Shown piece by piece: positions 12,876 through 23,652 of a stretch of DNA of 64,000 nucleotides (the first letter of the stretch is position 1; every line of letters begins with the position of its first letter). The notes below the pieces were generated by a model. That model had not been told where the DNA came from and made no database searches. It saw nothing but the letters and a program-made list of their open reading frames with translations. Source of the stretch: Ascarosepion bandense (Eukaryota > Mollusca > Cephalopoda > Sepiida > Sepiidae); the NCBI GenBank assembly GCA_037127315.1, contig JBBBDQ010000308.1, positions 1,475,001 to 1,539,000 on the forward strand. The letters run 5' to 3'. A program made the translations under genes and the position numbers.

Positions 12876-12979
12876 TCACGTCCTTAACTTTTTTATATTC
12901 TCTGTGCATTGTTTTCTTCTTTCTTTCTTTTTTTCTTTCTTTCACGTCCTTCACTGTTTTATATTCTCCGTGCATTCCT

Positions 12980-13034
<55 letters not shown>

Positions 13035-13035
13035 A
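12246..13035. repeat. (CTTT)n array with an interspersed unique phrase
   Basis: Runs of CTTT alternate with a phrase CACGTCCTTAACTTTTTTAT followed by ATTCTCCGTGC. The phrase occurs about nine times between 12360 and 12975 with CTTT runs of variable length between, so the array is a higher-order repeat. Open frames across it read as F/L/S runs and are composition artefacts. One strand is almost entirely pyrimidine. Confidence 0.9.
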
Positions 13036-14320
13036 GTTGAAGTGCATATTTTCTCTATTCTTTTTTTATCTATTTTTCATTCATCTTTAAATAATTCTTT
13101 CCTTCATTTATTCTTTCTTTCTTTTTTATTTTTATTTATTTTTTTCTTCGTTTTATCTGTCTTTCTTTATTCCCTTCTAGTTGGGTTTTTCTTTCTTTTA
13201 TTTCGTCATGCTTTCTTTCTAACTTGGGTTTTCTTTCATTTTTTCCTTCCTTTCGTTCTAAATGGTCCTTTCTTTTTATTTAAGATTTTCTTTAAGTTTA
13301 TTTTCTTTATATTTTCTGCATTCATTATATATATTTTTTATTCCTTTCTTTCTTCCTAGTTGGATCTTTTTTTCTTTCCTGCTTTTTTGATGGATTTTTC
13401 TTTCATTCATTCTTTTTTTTAATTTTGGGGGATTTTTTAATTTCTTTCATTTTTCTAAGTTTCTTATTTTTTATTTGTTTTTTGCTTTTATTCTTTATTT
13501 ATTCCTTCCTTCATTCCTGGTTGGATGTTTCTTTCTTGGTTGCTTTCTTTCTTTCTGCGTAAGTTCATCTTTCATTCATATTTTTTAGCCTTTTTTCTTT
13601 AATCTTTTTCCTGTTTTTCAAATATGAATTTCTTTCTTTTTGTAATTTTTATTTTTTTCTTCTTTTTTTTTTTCTGGTTAGATTTTTTGTTTTTCTTTCT
13701 AACTGCTTTTTTTTCTTTTATTCTTTTCTTTTTATTCTATTATTTATACTTGAGCCTTTCTTTCATTTTTCTTTCTTTCTTTTTAGTTGCTTATTTTTTA
13801 TTTCGTCTACTTTCCTTCTTTACGTTCTGTTTACTTAAGTTTTTCATTAGTTTCATATATTCATGTCTTCTTTCTACTTCGGTCTTTTTTCATTCTTCCG
13901 TACTTTCGTTCAAAATGATTCTTGCTTTTCATTTAGAATTTTCATTTTTTCTTTCTTTGTATTTTAATCTTTTTTTTTTTTGTTACATTCTTTCTTCATA
14001 GTTAAGTTGTCTTTCTTTTTTGCTGTTATTTATTTACTTATTTATGTATTTATTTTGTTGCTATCGTGCTTGCTTTTTCTTTCTTTCATTTTCCTTCGCT
14101 TCTTTCTTTCTTTGTTTTTTTGTTTCTTTAATTTTTGTTTCTTTCTTTCTATTTGGATATTACTTGCTTTCTCTTTTTCATTTCTTTTTACTTGGGTTGT
14201 TCATTCATTCTTTTTTACCTTCTTTCTTGCTTTTTTCTTTCTTTCATTTTTCTTTCTTTCATTTTTCTTCCTTTCTAGTTTGGTCTTCTTTCTTTTACTG
14301 TTTCCTTCCTAGTTTAGTTT
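13036..14320. repeat. Degenerate pyrimidine-rich tract
   Basis: Continuation of the CTTT array as an irregular T/C-rich tract with TTTCTTTC words, occasional TAGTTGG phrases and few purines. The long F-rich frames are low-complexity translations without start context or family motifs. Confidence 0.8.
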
Positions 14321-14749
14321 AATCTATCATTGCAAGTTTACATGGAGTCCATCAAAGATTGGAATGTAACGGTCAGCGGTCAATGATTGTTTAGACAAAT
14401 CAGTGGAACCAAGTCATGTCATGTGAACACACGCCACACCTTAATGGATCCACCCTATAATCGAAACCCTCCCAACAGAAAAAAAATAAAACTTTGTCTC
14501 ATAAGACCACGCCCCGCATTTTCAGTGATCCCGGCTCCAATTAGTGGTGTCGCGACCCCAGGTGTCCGGTCTCCTGTTCTTAATACGAGTACATTGGTTG
14601 GTTTTCTACTGTGTAAGTCCTTGGAAGCTATAGAACGGTTAATTAAAAATTCGTTTGGTACGAGCGTTTTATACGAATGTTCATTCATTATAAATTTTCA
14701 AAATCGAAAGCAAGTAGCAGTGAATGCCGAATGTTGATTTATAAGAAAA
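14321..14749. other. No gene recognised
   Basis: Balanced composition compared with its neighbours. Frames of 116 (plus) and 77 (minus) residues overlap antisense and carry no recognised domain. Possibly a fragment of an unidentified repeat. Confidence 0.35.
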
Positions 14750-15129
14750 CTAGCAGTATAACCCGGCGTTGCTCGGGTGGAATGAAAGCTTTAAAACTAA
14801 TCCATGGTCCTGGAGCTCAGACTCTTTGGACGTTGGCACGAAAGACTAAAAAGCAATAGTTGTTTCCAGTTAAAGCGAAACCGTAGACTGAAAGAAAAAT
14901 GAATGGATGTAAGTCAAATTTTCATTTTCTTGTATCGATATCAAATAAGATTTTCTCGTCGTAAACCGAATTTTGAAGTCCTCAGTGTAAATGGTATCAT
15001 AGCTGAGTTTAAAAACTACAATTATACCTACTTAGAGCAAAACCCGAAGCAAAAACTAAAATAAAAGGGCTGAAAAAACAAAAAACAGACATACAGGCAG
15101 ATAAACAGACACACACACGAACATCTTGC

Positions 15130-15187
<58 letters not shown>

Positions 15188-15517
15188 CGATTTTCTGCAC
15201 TATTGTAAGAACGGCAACCTTGAAAATTCTGAATATCGTTTCTTATGTCTTTGTGTCTTTGTCTATGGGTGTATAAAATTTGATTAAAATCGGACCACTC
15301 TTCTATAACCCGAATTATTTGATTAACGATTTTCGATATTTATCCGGTGTACCTCGACACAAAACCTAAGAACACTCGCAGACGCTTATAGTACAACTGT
15401 GTAAATTTTCAAGAAAATCGGTTCAGCCGTTTCGAAGTCTATAGGTAACGGACACACACACACACACACACACAGAGACACACACAGACAAAGTTCCATT
15501 TATTATATAAGTTTAGA
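14750..15517 (-). mobile_element. Helitron-like non-autonomous element
   Basis: Minus-strand copy. The 3' end reads CAACGCCGGGTTATACTGCTAG: a short GC-rich hairpin (CCCG/CGGG) a few bases before a terminal CTAG, with T next in the flank. The 5' end reads TCTAAACTTATATAATAAAT. TC start, 3' hairpin, CTRR-type end and lack of terminal inverted repeats are the Helitron hallmarks. Other copies are at 31.9-32.6, 34.9, 37.06, 41.15, 54.03 and 57.0 kb. An internal (TA)n run at 15132-15183 and CA-rich stretch at 15450-15490 vary between copies. No Rep/helicase frame. The base before the 5' TC is C here, where A is expected. Confidence 0.6.
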
Positions 15518-15644
15518 GAGTTGATGTTACAATTACCAGTGGAAATGAGACGAACAGACATAGATGGTCTGTCAGTGGAAAAACTTGTAACTTGCATAGC
15601 GCTGTCTGATGCAGAGAGTATGAATGTCGAAAGGAATGTCTAAT
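15518..15644. other. No feature recognised
   Basis: Short unassigned stretch between a Helitron-like element and the SINE cluster. Confidence 0.4.
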
Positions 15645-16165
15645 TTAACAAGTCAGGCAGTTATGTGCCATACTTGATACACGCTTGGGTGATCATGTCT
15701 TTTTCGGTTCTTGACTGACTAGGCAATAGAAGGTTATTCTGCTATTGAATCCATGGCTGGAGGGCAAAGAGATGAATCAATGTCTTCACAAGGTTATTTT
15801 TTTGCGAAAGTGAATATAACAATTTCAGCTGGAATTCGAACTCGGCGCTCTGATTTCTCATTTCGATCCGATATCCCTTACACCACAATCAGTCAGCCAG
15901 TTAAGTGCCATACGTCATACACGCTTGGGCGATCATGTCTCGAAAAAGACATGACTGACTGGGCAGAAGATTATCCCGCAGTAGGTTGCCATTACTTTCG
16001 GTGGCAGACTGGTTGCCAGGAAAGACAATAGAACCCAATCTGTCCTGTTATGCAACCCATAACTGGAGGGAAGAGACTGATTAATACCTTCCCCAAGGAT
16101 ATATTTGCATAAGTGAATGCAAGAAATTCAACTGGAATTCGAACTCGGCTTCGTTGAATTCCTTG
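15645..16165 (-). repeat. tRNA-derived SINE, partial tandem copies
   Basis: Minus-strand copies of the family at 779-1870. The tRNA-like head of one copy (GAGTTCGAATTCC, box B-like, minus strand) is near 15830-15890. The 3' end of a second copy begins directly after it (CAGTCAGCCAGTTAAGTGCC near 15892), so the units are head-to-tail. The second copy carries its own box B-like GAACTCGGC at about 16138-16148. Body markers are ATGACTGACTGGGCAGAAGA and GTAGGTTGCC. Transcription by RNA polymerase III is inferred from the boxes. Confidence 0.65.
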
Positions 16166-16266
16166 CATCACTTACGTTGTTGGGTATTACCTATCTATTA
16201 TACATTAATATTTCGTGATTAAAATCTCATCTTCAGAATGGTAAAAGAGCTTGTGTTTGAGTCCGT

Positions 16267-16267
<1 letters not shown>

Positions 16268-16312
<45 letters not shown>
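16268..16312. repeat. (CA)n microsatellite
   Basis: Pure CA run in otherwise unassigned sequence. Confidence 0.9.
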
Positions 16313-16314
<2 letters not shown>

Positions 16315-16328
16315 ACTACAATTCACGA

Positions 16329-16354
16329 CAGCAGCAGCAGCAGCAGCAGCAGCA
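16329..16354. repeat. (AGC)n microsatellite
   Basis: CAGCAGCAG run about 16 bases after the CA run. No gene frame supports a glutamine or alanine tract here. Confidence 0.85.
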
Positions 16355-16928
16355 ACCAGGAATGACCATTTGTTGAAATGGCAACAAAGATGAGGACAAT
16401 CGTCCGAATAATGTAAATACTGTCTCAAAATCTGTCCCGTTTATGTCTACAGTTGTTTGACTACTGTCTTTAAGATTTTCAATATTAAAATAGAAGCAGG
16501 CTTATAGAACAATTATTCCTCCCTTTTATCAGATGTGACCGTGGTTGTAACTTAAAATTTGAATTAGATGATCACTAAGATGCAACTGAAGAATTTAATT
16601 CATTTTCAATCGTATATTATTTTGTTTTTACTTAAAGAGTAAATATAGCTGTTAAATATTGTCAGCAGGAAATGATAAAGTTTCCAAAGATCCAGATTTT
16701 AATTTGAGCTTTGATTCCGTTAACAACCCCCTTTTTTGTTAGCTTTAGAATACTAACCATGCCTATATAGTAACCAACAAAAAAAATTCCTATTTTTAAT
16801 TAGCATTTTCAGTACCTGATTTTCTTCCCTAAATAATGTTTTTCAGTTCCTATTAATTTTAACTCGAAGTACGAAGTTTGAAGTGCCTGCAAGTAAAACA
16901 TTTCAAATAAAGATATATATTTAATATT
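16355..16928. other. No gene recognised
   Basis: AT-rich, without family motifs, terminal repeats or RNA gene that I can see. Confidence 0.4.
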
Positions 16929-17142
16929 CTTTTTTTTATTTTTTATTTTTTTATATCACCCCAAGCAAGGCGGTAACGCCACTGATGCGCAGGGGGCTAC
17001 TTAAGAGTAAAAAGATTGGAAAAGAGAAAGCCAGAAACCACATCCTAAACAGGGAACAAGGGATGAGCCTCTTCACCTGTTCAATAGACGTGAGTGGAGT
17101 GTGAACCGGGTGATAGTTTAAGTCTATCTACACCCTGAAACA
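16929..17142 (-). mobile_element. Miniature LINE derivative (5' leader joined to 3' tail)
   Basis: On the minus strand this 210-bp unit begins like the 5' leader of the jockey-type LINE (CTATCACCCGGTTCACACTC, then the CTGTTTAGGATGTGG block). It then jumps to that LINE's 3' tail (GTAGCCCCCTGCGCATCAGT, GCCTTGCTTGGGGTGATA) and ends in an A-rich tail. A second example with the same junction is at 19946-20117. Everything coding is missing. Mobilisation by the parent LINE through the shared 3' tail is inference. Confidence 0.75.
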
Positions 17143-17639
17143 CAGGCAAGTGCCCCTTAAGTTAACAGAAGTGTAATTTATGAATTACATTTTAATTTTT
17201 TAAAATCATGTTTTAAAAAACAAAAAACATAAAAGCAAAAAAAAAAAAAACTAGAAACAACAAGCCCATAGCTTCCATGTCTAAGTCAAGTTTTTTTATT
17301 TGATAATTTAAAGTGAAACTTAAATTCCTTTATGTTTAAAAAAGAGCTTATAATCCTTGTCCTTTTGCCTTCCTCAAAGGATTTCGATCAGTCATTATCA
17401 GCCTTTCTAAATAAAAAGATAAAACACTTTAAATGAAGATTATCATTTGCAGTGCTAAGTAAAAAATGACATCCATTGTAGGTAATTTTCTTATTTGCTG
17501 ACAAAGCTCTTCAAACACAGGTTTGATACACGCAGACTTGGTACAGGGTGATATATGTGGTAAGTAATGGTGGAATATGTTTCTGTATCGGTGATATAAT
17601 TCAATAGTGTTCATTATAACTCAGATATCTGTTCATTAT
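17143..17639. other. No gene recognised
   Basis: AT-rich. A 61-residue minus-strand frame at 17429-17614 has no motif I can identify. Confidence 0.35.
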
Positions 17640-17990
17640 TCAAGAGCAGTCAGTGAGTGTATATTTACCCTACTCCCCACCACTGGAGCGAGATGTGACA
17701 CAAGGTCGGTTTTTAACGAGGGGGAGTCCGAACGGGCGAAGGAACAAAAATTACCCAGTCCCCGCAACTGCCGGTTACGCTGGCCCCGGTGACAAGTACC
17801 TGGTTCGTCCTTCGCGGCCTTGGGACACTGTTCACCGGGACTGGGCATTTACTCAGGAATAATTTTTTCTTAGATGCATCTCTGTCCGAGGACAGAGTTA
17901 CGACTGAGCCGCATTCAGTTGTAGCGCTATCCGAGGACAGAAATGCGTCTAAGAAAAAATTATTACTACGAGGACAGAGACGCAACTGAG
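17640..17990. repeat. Foldback repeat related to the hairpin-chain family
   Basis: Contains nested inverted repeats: CCCAGTCCC near 17755 pairing with GGGACTGGG near 17838, and a longer pair at 17858-17879 and 17942-17963 (AATAATTTTTTCTTAGATGC against its complement, one mismatch). Between them lies the CTCTGTCC-GA-GGACAGAG hairpin. The left part (GTGACACAAGGTC) recalls the GTGACACATGGTC of the 28.9-kb unit on its minus strand. The overlapping frames in both directions are by-products of the symmetry. Confidence 0.6.
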
Positions 17991-19080
17991 AGATGATTTT
18001 TGGTCCCCAACGGACAAAAAAAATATGCCAGGTGAGCAACATGATAGCATATTTCCTGAGAAATGAATTGGCCAAAGAGATCCAATTTACTGGCCAACAC
18101 GTTCACCGGACTTGATTCTAACAGATTTTTTTTTTGGTGGGGAGGTACTCAGGGACAGATGAGCGTTGTGATGCAGTGGATATCAACTCGAAACGACAAA
18201 TCGGGGAGCCGAGTTAGAATTCCAGTTGAATTCCTTGCATTCACTTACGCACAAATACCCTTGGGAACGGTATTAATTCGTTTCTTCCCTCAAGTTATGG
18301 GTTAAATAATAGGACAGATTGGGTTCTATAGCATTGGTCGACAACTAGTCTACCGCAAAAAGCAATGGCAACATCCTACTGAATAATCTTCTGCTCAGTC
18401 AGTCATATCTCTTTCGAGACATGATTGCCCAAGCGTGTATCACGTGTGGCACTTTAATGACTGAATATAATAGTTGGAAACATGATTAAGGCTTCTACTG
18501 GGTATAAAGTGGGGGATCAGTTTTCTAATATTATGAAGTAATAAACTGATCCTCTACTAATGATTACTTAATAATATAATACATTTCTTCTCCCTCCAGC
18601 TATGAGTCAAATAACAGGACAAATTTGGTTCTATAGCTTTGGTTCTTAGGTCTACTGCAGAAAGCAATGGCAAACTATTGCAGAATAATCGTTTACCCAG
18701 TCAGTCATGTCTCTTTCGAGACATGCTTGTCCAAGGCGTGTATGACGTACGGCACTTAACTGACTGACTGACTCAAGGACAAAGTATACAGTCGAAAACT
18801 AAGAAGTGTTGGTAATGTGAAAAATTACATTAAAGATGAATTTCAGGAAAATTCATGTGCAAAAAACTTGTGCAAAAATGTTTATCGAAGTCAAAGGGGT
18901 TGATTTCAAATCTGTGTAGACTGTGATGGACAACATTTTGAGAACTTGCATTGATAAGATTTGAGCGATTTTGTATAACTGTCAATATAATAATTGTATT
19001 AGTAAACATAAATGTATATACAAAGTAAATGTTATTATTGATTGCTCACCTATTTTTGGACCACTCTGTACACTGTAACA
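17991..19080 (+). pseudogene. Decayed DDE (mariner/Tc1-type) transposase, split by a SINE
   Basis: Before the insertion (about 18030-18146) the readable pieces are FPEK-stop-IGQRDPIYWPTRSPDL and DFFFGGEVLRD, the hallmark C-terminal catalytic stretch (WPxRSPDLxxxDFF) of a DDE transposase in the mariner-like group. After the insertion (from 18771) the frame continues as KDKVYSRKLRSVGNVKNYI and ends with CDGQHFENLH near 18960. At least one stop replaces a tryptophan and other stops follow. The aspartate of SPD and the following D are visible; the first two catalytic positions are not. The N-terminal half is missing, replaced by the foldback repeat, so the copy is inactive. Confidence 0.65.
18158..18770 (+). 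repeat. Dimeric tRNA-derived SINE with target-site duplication
   Basis: The tRNA-like head begins GATGAGCGTTGTGATGCAGT (box A-like) and includes GCCGAGTTAGAATTCC (box B-like, one change). The body runs to GGCACTTTAATGACTGA near 18470. A linker of about 130 bp (18471-18598) with a GGATCAGTTT/AAACTGATCC inverted repeat leads to a second body without head, ending CACTTAACTGACTGACTG. The 11-bp repeats ACTCAGGGACA (18147-18157) and ACTCAAGGACA (18771-18781) flank the whole, so the dimer appears to have inserted as one unit into the transposase gene. Confidence 0.75.
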
Positions 19081-19249
19081 TCTTAAAAATTGTTATGTAG
19101 GAAGAAAGTGTCGATACGACATGTGTGGTCGAACGCGGATCTTCAGGCAACAAATTTATATGTTGAATAGAATGTGCTACTGGGATCACGTGAACATAAA
19201 TATTAATAGACAATGTACTCAGAGAGAAAATTTGAGTTTGTTCCGATGA

Positions 19250-20270
19250 TCGATGGTTTGGTGTAATGTATTCTGGGTCTTCTGGTGTATTCTGGGTATT
19301 CTGTTGTATTCTTGGTATTCTGGTGTTCTGTTATTGTGTATTTTGGATGTTCTGATGTTCTGGGTATTCTGGGTGTTCTGCTATATTCTGGGGTTTCTGA
19401 TGTATTCTGAGTGTTGTGGTGTATTCAGGGTATTCTGGGTGTTCTGGTGGTGTGTATTGTGTATGTTCCAATGTTCTGGGTATTTTGAGTGTTCTGGTGT
19501 ATTCTGGGTATTCTGGTGTATATTGGGTATTCTGGGTGTTCTGGTATATTCTGGGGGTTCTGGTGGTGTGTATTGTGTATGTTCCAATGTTCTGGGTATT
19601 TTGAGTGTTCTGGTGTATTCTGGGTATTCTGGTGTATATTGGGTATTCTGGGTGTTCTGGTGTATTTTGGGTATTCCGGGTGTTCTGGTGTTTTTTTTTG
19701 GGTATTTTGCGTGTTGTGGTGTATTTTGGGTATTCTGGGTGTTCTGGTGTTGTGCATTTTCGGTGTTCTGATGTTCTGGGTATTCTGGTGTATTTTGGGT
19801 ATTCTAGGAGTTCTGGTGTATTTTGGGTATTCTAGGAGTTGTGGGTGTTCTGGTAGTGTGTATTTTGGATTTTCCGATGTTTTGTGTATTCTAGGTATTC
19901 TGGTGTATTTTTGGTATTCTGGGTGTTTTGGTGTATTTTGGGTATTTTTTAAATCATATCACCCGAGCAAGGCGGCAACGCCACTGATGTGCAGGGGGCT
20001 ACATAAGCGCGAAAAGATTGGAAAAGAGAAAGCAGGAAACCACATTCTAAACAGGGAACAAGAGATGAGCCTCTTAACCTGTTCAATAGACGTGGGTGGA
20101 GTGTGAACCGGGCGATAATTCTGGGTGTTCTGGTGTATTTTGGGTATTCTAGGAGTTCTGGTGTATTTTGGGTATTTTGGGTGTTCTGATGTTGTGTATT
20201 TTTGGGTGTTGTGAAGTTCTGGGTATTATGGTTGTTCTGGTGTATTTTGGGTAGTCAGTATTTTGTTTGT
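19250..20270. repeat. TTCTGG-type minisatellite
   Basis: Built from 8-10-base words such as TATTCTGGG, TGTTCTGG and TGTATTCTGG, with a higher-order unit of about 120 bp seen twice at about 19435-19680 (marked by TGTGTATTGTGTATGTTCC). Open frames in both directions (up to 205 residues plus, 110 minus) are repetitive and overlap antisense, so I do not call a gene. A miniature LINE interrupts it at 19946-20117. Confidence 0.85.
19946..20117 (-). mobile_element. Miniature LINE derivative inside the minisatellite
   Basis: Same structure as 16929-17142: the minus strand reads ATCGCCCGGTTCACACTCCA (LINE 5' leader), then CTTTCTCTTTTCC, then jumps to GTAGCCCCCTGCACATCAGT (LINE 3' tail), GGTGATATGATT and an A-rich end. 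The TTCTGGGT repeat resumes immediately on both sides. Confidence 0.8.
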
Positions 20271-20847
20271 TACGGTGTTTCTACAGAATATTGTGCACTA
20301 TTCCAAGAATTCGTTGGTACGTTGACTTTATGCGAAGATACCGAAATATTCTAACACGCAACGAGCGAGTTATCAAAATAATAATATAAACATATTGATG
20401 AAAAAAGTTCGTTTTTGTTATTTTGGGATCTTTTTAGTCATGCTATGCTGTTTTTTTTTAGCGATCTTGTGAAGGTAACTAAATTGTGTGATTCAATGTA
20501 TGTAGTCTTTATTCCATGTGTCTGTATTGTGTATATGTGAATATGTGTAATTTGATGTATGTATTCTTAATTCATTTCTACTTTAAATGATACAATATCC
20601 ACTTCTGTCAAAAACCGTTTTTAGAAAATCTGAATGTAATTAACATTTGTTTATTTTTCAAGGGTCTTAATGTTTTTACACTTGAAATACATAACCGTTT
20701 AATTCTGGGTTGAGTTTCCCGCTCAGTACTTTATATTAGTCAGGATAATATCCATTGAGCTCTTTTTTTTAAATATATAATTAATATTATATATTAATTA
20801 GATAAAATCTTTGGGATTATCCTATTCGTTTTTATGGGTTTGCCATC

Positions 20848-20851
<4 letters not shown>
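20271..20851. other. No gene recognised
   Basis: AT-rich sequence without recognisable motifs, leading into a TA run. Confidence 0.4.

Positions 20852-20907
<56 letters not shown>
20852..20907. repeat. (TA)n microsatellite
   Basis: Uninterrupted TA run of about 56 bp. Frames crossing it read as IYIYIY. Confidence 0.9.
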
Positions 20908-20918
<11 letters not shown>

Positions 20919-21004
20919 GGAGGAAGACATGTGACCGACTGGTTAGAATGTTTGCATAAAAAGAAGTTGAAAGAAAAAGAAAGTAAGAAAGTGAAGATAC
21001 ACTG

Positions 21005-23450
21005 AAAAAAATAGGTGGGGAAAGAATGAAAAAGAAATATATGACGAAAAAGAAAGAAAGAATGAAAAAGAAATATATGACGAAAAAGAAAGAAAAAATG
21101 AAAAAGAAATATATGACGGAAAAGAATGAAAAAGGAATATATGACGAAAAAGAAAGAAAGAATGAAAAGAAATATTCGACGAAAAAGAAAAAAAGAATGA
21201 AAAAGGAATAATCATGAGAAAGAAAGAATGAAGAGAAACATGTGACGAAAAAGAAAGAAAGAATCAAAAAGAAATATATGACGTAAAAGACAGAATGAAT
21301 GAAAAAGAAATCTATGACGTAAAAGAAAGAATGAAAAAGAAATATATGACGAAAAAGAAAGAAAGAATGAAAAAGAAATATATGACGTACAAGAAAGAAA
21401 GAAAACAGATATGACGTAAAGGAAAGAAAGAATGAATGAAAAAGAAATATATGACGAAAAAGAAAAAAAGAATGAAAAAGAAATATATGACGAAAAAGAA
21501 AGAAAGAATGAAAAAAAGATATGACGAAAAAGAAGAAAGAATGAAAAAGAAATATATGACGAAAAAGAAAGAAAAAATGAAAAAGAAATATATGACGGAA
21601 AAGAATGAAAAAGAAATATATGACGAAAAAGAAAGAAAGAATGAAAAGAAATATTTGACGAAAAAGAAAAAAAGAATGAAAAACGAATAATCATGAGAAA
21701 GAAAGAATGAAGAGAAACATGTGATGAAAAAGAAAGAAAGAATGAAAAGAAATATATGACGAAAAAGAAAGAAATAATGAAAAAGGAATAATCATGAGAA
21801 AGAAAGAATGAAGAGAAACATGTGACGAAAAAGAAAGAAAGAATGAAAAAGAAATATATGACGTAAAAGACAGAATGAATGAAAAAGAAATCTATGACGT
21901 AAAAGAAAGAATGAAAAAGAAATATATGACGAAAAAGAAAGAATGAAAAAGAAATATATGACAGAAAAGGAAGAAAGAATGAAAAAGAAATATATGACGT
22001 ACAAGAAAGAAAGAAGACAGATATGACGTAAAGGAAAGAAAGAATGAATGAAAAAGAAATATATGACGTAAAAGAAAGAAAGTATGAATGAAAAAGAAAT
22101 CTATAACGTAAAAGAAAGAAAAAAATGAAAAAAGATATATATTACGTAAAAGAAAGAAAGACTGAATGAAAAATAAATATGTGACGTAAAAGAAAGAAAG
22201 ACTGAAAAAAAAACATATGACGTAAAAGAAAGAAAGAATGAAAAAAAGATATGACGTAAAAGAAAGAAAGAATGAAAAAGGAATATATGACGAAAAGAAA
22301 AAAAAGAATGAAAAAGAAATATATAACGAAAAAGAAAGAAAGAATGAAAAAGGAATAATCATGAGAAAGAAAGAATGAAGAGAAACATGTGACGAAAAGG
22401 AAACAAAGAATGAAAAAGAAATATATGACGTAAAAGACAGAAAGAATGAAAAATATATGACGTAAAAGAAAGAAAGTATGAAAAAGAAATCTACGACGTA
22501 AAAAAAAAGAATTAAAAAGAAATATATATAGATTGAATGAAAAAGAAATATATGACGAAAATGAAAGAAAGAATGAAAAAGGAATAATCATGAGAAAGAA
22601 AGAATGAAGAGAAACATGTGACGAAAAAGAAAGAAAGAATGAAAAATAAATATATGACGTAGAAGAAAGAAAGAATGAAAAAGACATATATGACGAAAAA
22701 GAAAGAAGGAATGAATGAAAAAGAAATCTATGACGTAAAAGAAAGAAAGAATGAAAAAGAAATCTATTACGTAAAAGAAAGAATGAATGAAAATTAAATA
22801 TATGACGTAAAAGAAAGAAAGAATGAAAAAGAAATCTATGACGTAAAAGAAAGAAAGAATTAAAAAGAAATATATGACGTAAAAGAAAGAAAGAATGATA
22901 AAGAAATATATGACGTAAAAGAAAGAATGAAAAATAAATATATGATAAAAACGAAAAAAGATAGAACGATAAAGGAATATATGATGAACAAAAGAAAAAG
23001 AAAGAATAAAAGTGACATATATGATAAAAACGAAAGAAAGAAAAAAACAAATATACGATGAAAATGAATGATAGAACGAAAAATGAATATATGATGAAAA
23101 AGAAAGAAGACAAGATTGAAAAAGGAATATATGATTAAAACGAAAGAAAGATAAAAGAAAAAAGAATATATGATGAAAATAAAAGAACGAATGAGAAATA
23201 TATGATAAAAATAAAAAAGAAATCAAATAAAAAAGATAAAACGAAGAAAAAATTAAATTAGAATCGCAAAGAAGAAAAATTATAAAAGTGGAAAAATGTG
23301 ATTGAAGAAAAACAAGAAAGTAAATATGCAAGCAAAATAGACAGAAAAAAAAAAGACAAACGGACACAGAGATTATATCAGGAAAAATGCTAAAAAAGAA
23401 AGACAAACAAAAAGGAAAGAAACAAAGAATGAAATGAAATTAAAGAAAGA
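21005..23450. repeat. Purine-rich minisatellite, ~34-bp unit
   Basis: Repeats of GAAAAAGAAATATATGACG followed by AAAAAGAAAGAAAGAAT, varied by GACGT, AATCATGAGAAAGAAAG and ATGAAGAGAAACATGTGACG blocks. The longer block containing AATCATGAG recurs about every 400-600 bp (21210, 21690, 21790, 22355, 22587), so there is a higher-order level. After about 22950 it decays into A/G-rich sequence. The long minus-strand F/S/L-rich frames (up to 323 residues) are translations of this tract and not proteins I can support. Confidence 0.9.
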
Positions 23451-23652
23451 AATCTCAGATTGTAATCAATGCGTAATTTCTATGGCTTACTACTTGTGTT
23501 CTTTATTTTTGAGAGAGCGCTGTTTTTAAATATTGACTAATGCTTTTTAGCTAAAACGAGTCGCTAAACTTAACTTTCTGTAGTTCCAGGTTACTTCTGC
23601 GCAATCTGCTCTTCAAAGAGAGGCGTCTCTTGCAAAATATTACCATAAAATA
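23451..23652. other. No feature recognised
   Basis: Short unassigned stretch ending at the TA target of the mariner element. Confidence 0.4.

Noticed and set aside
12246..14322. Long plus-strand frames rich in phenylalanine, looking like membrane proteins
   Set aside because: They follow from CTTT composition; several frames are open at once and there is no start context or conserved pattern.
16329..16354. CAG repeat as part of a glutamine-rich gene
   Set aside because: No supported frame on either side, and the adjacent CA run makes it an ordinary microsatellite cluster.
17607..18075. Five overlapping frames of 61-120 residues at the foldback
   Set aside because: They lie antisense to each other and arise from inverted symmetry and balanced composition; no family motif.
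22142..23406. Minus-strand frames of 323 and 272 residues
   Set aside because: They are low-complexity F/S/L translations of a purine-rich tandem repeat, overlap each other in different frames and show no domain.
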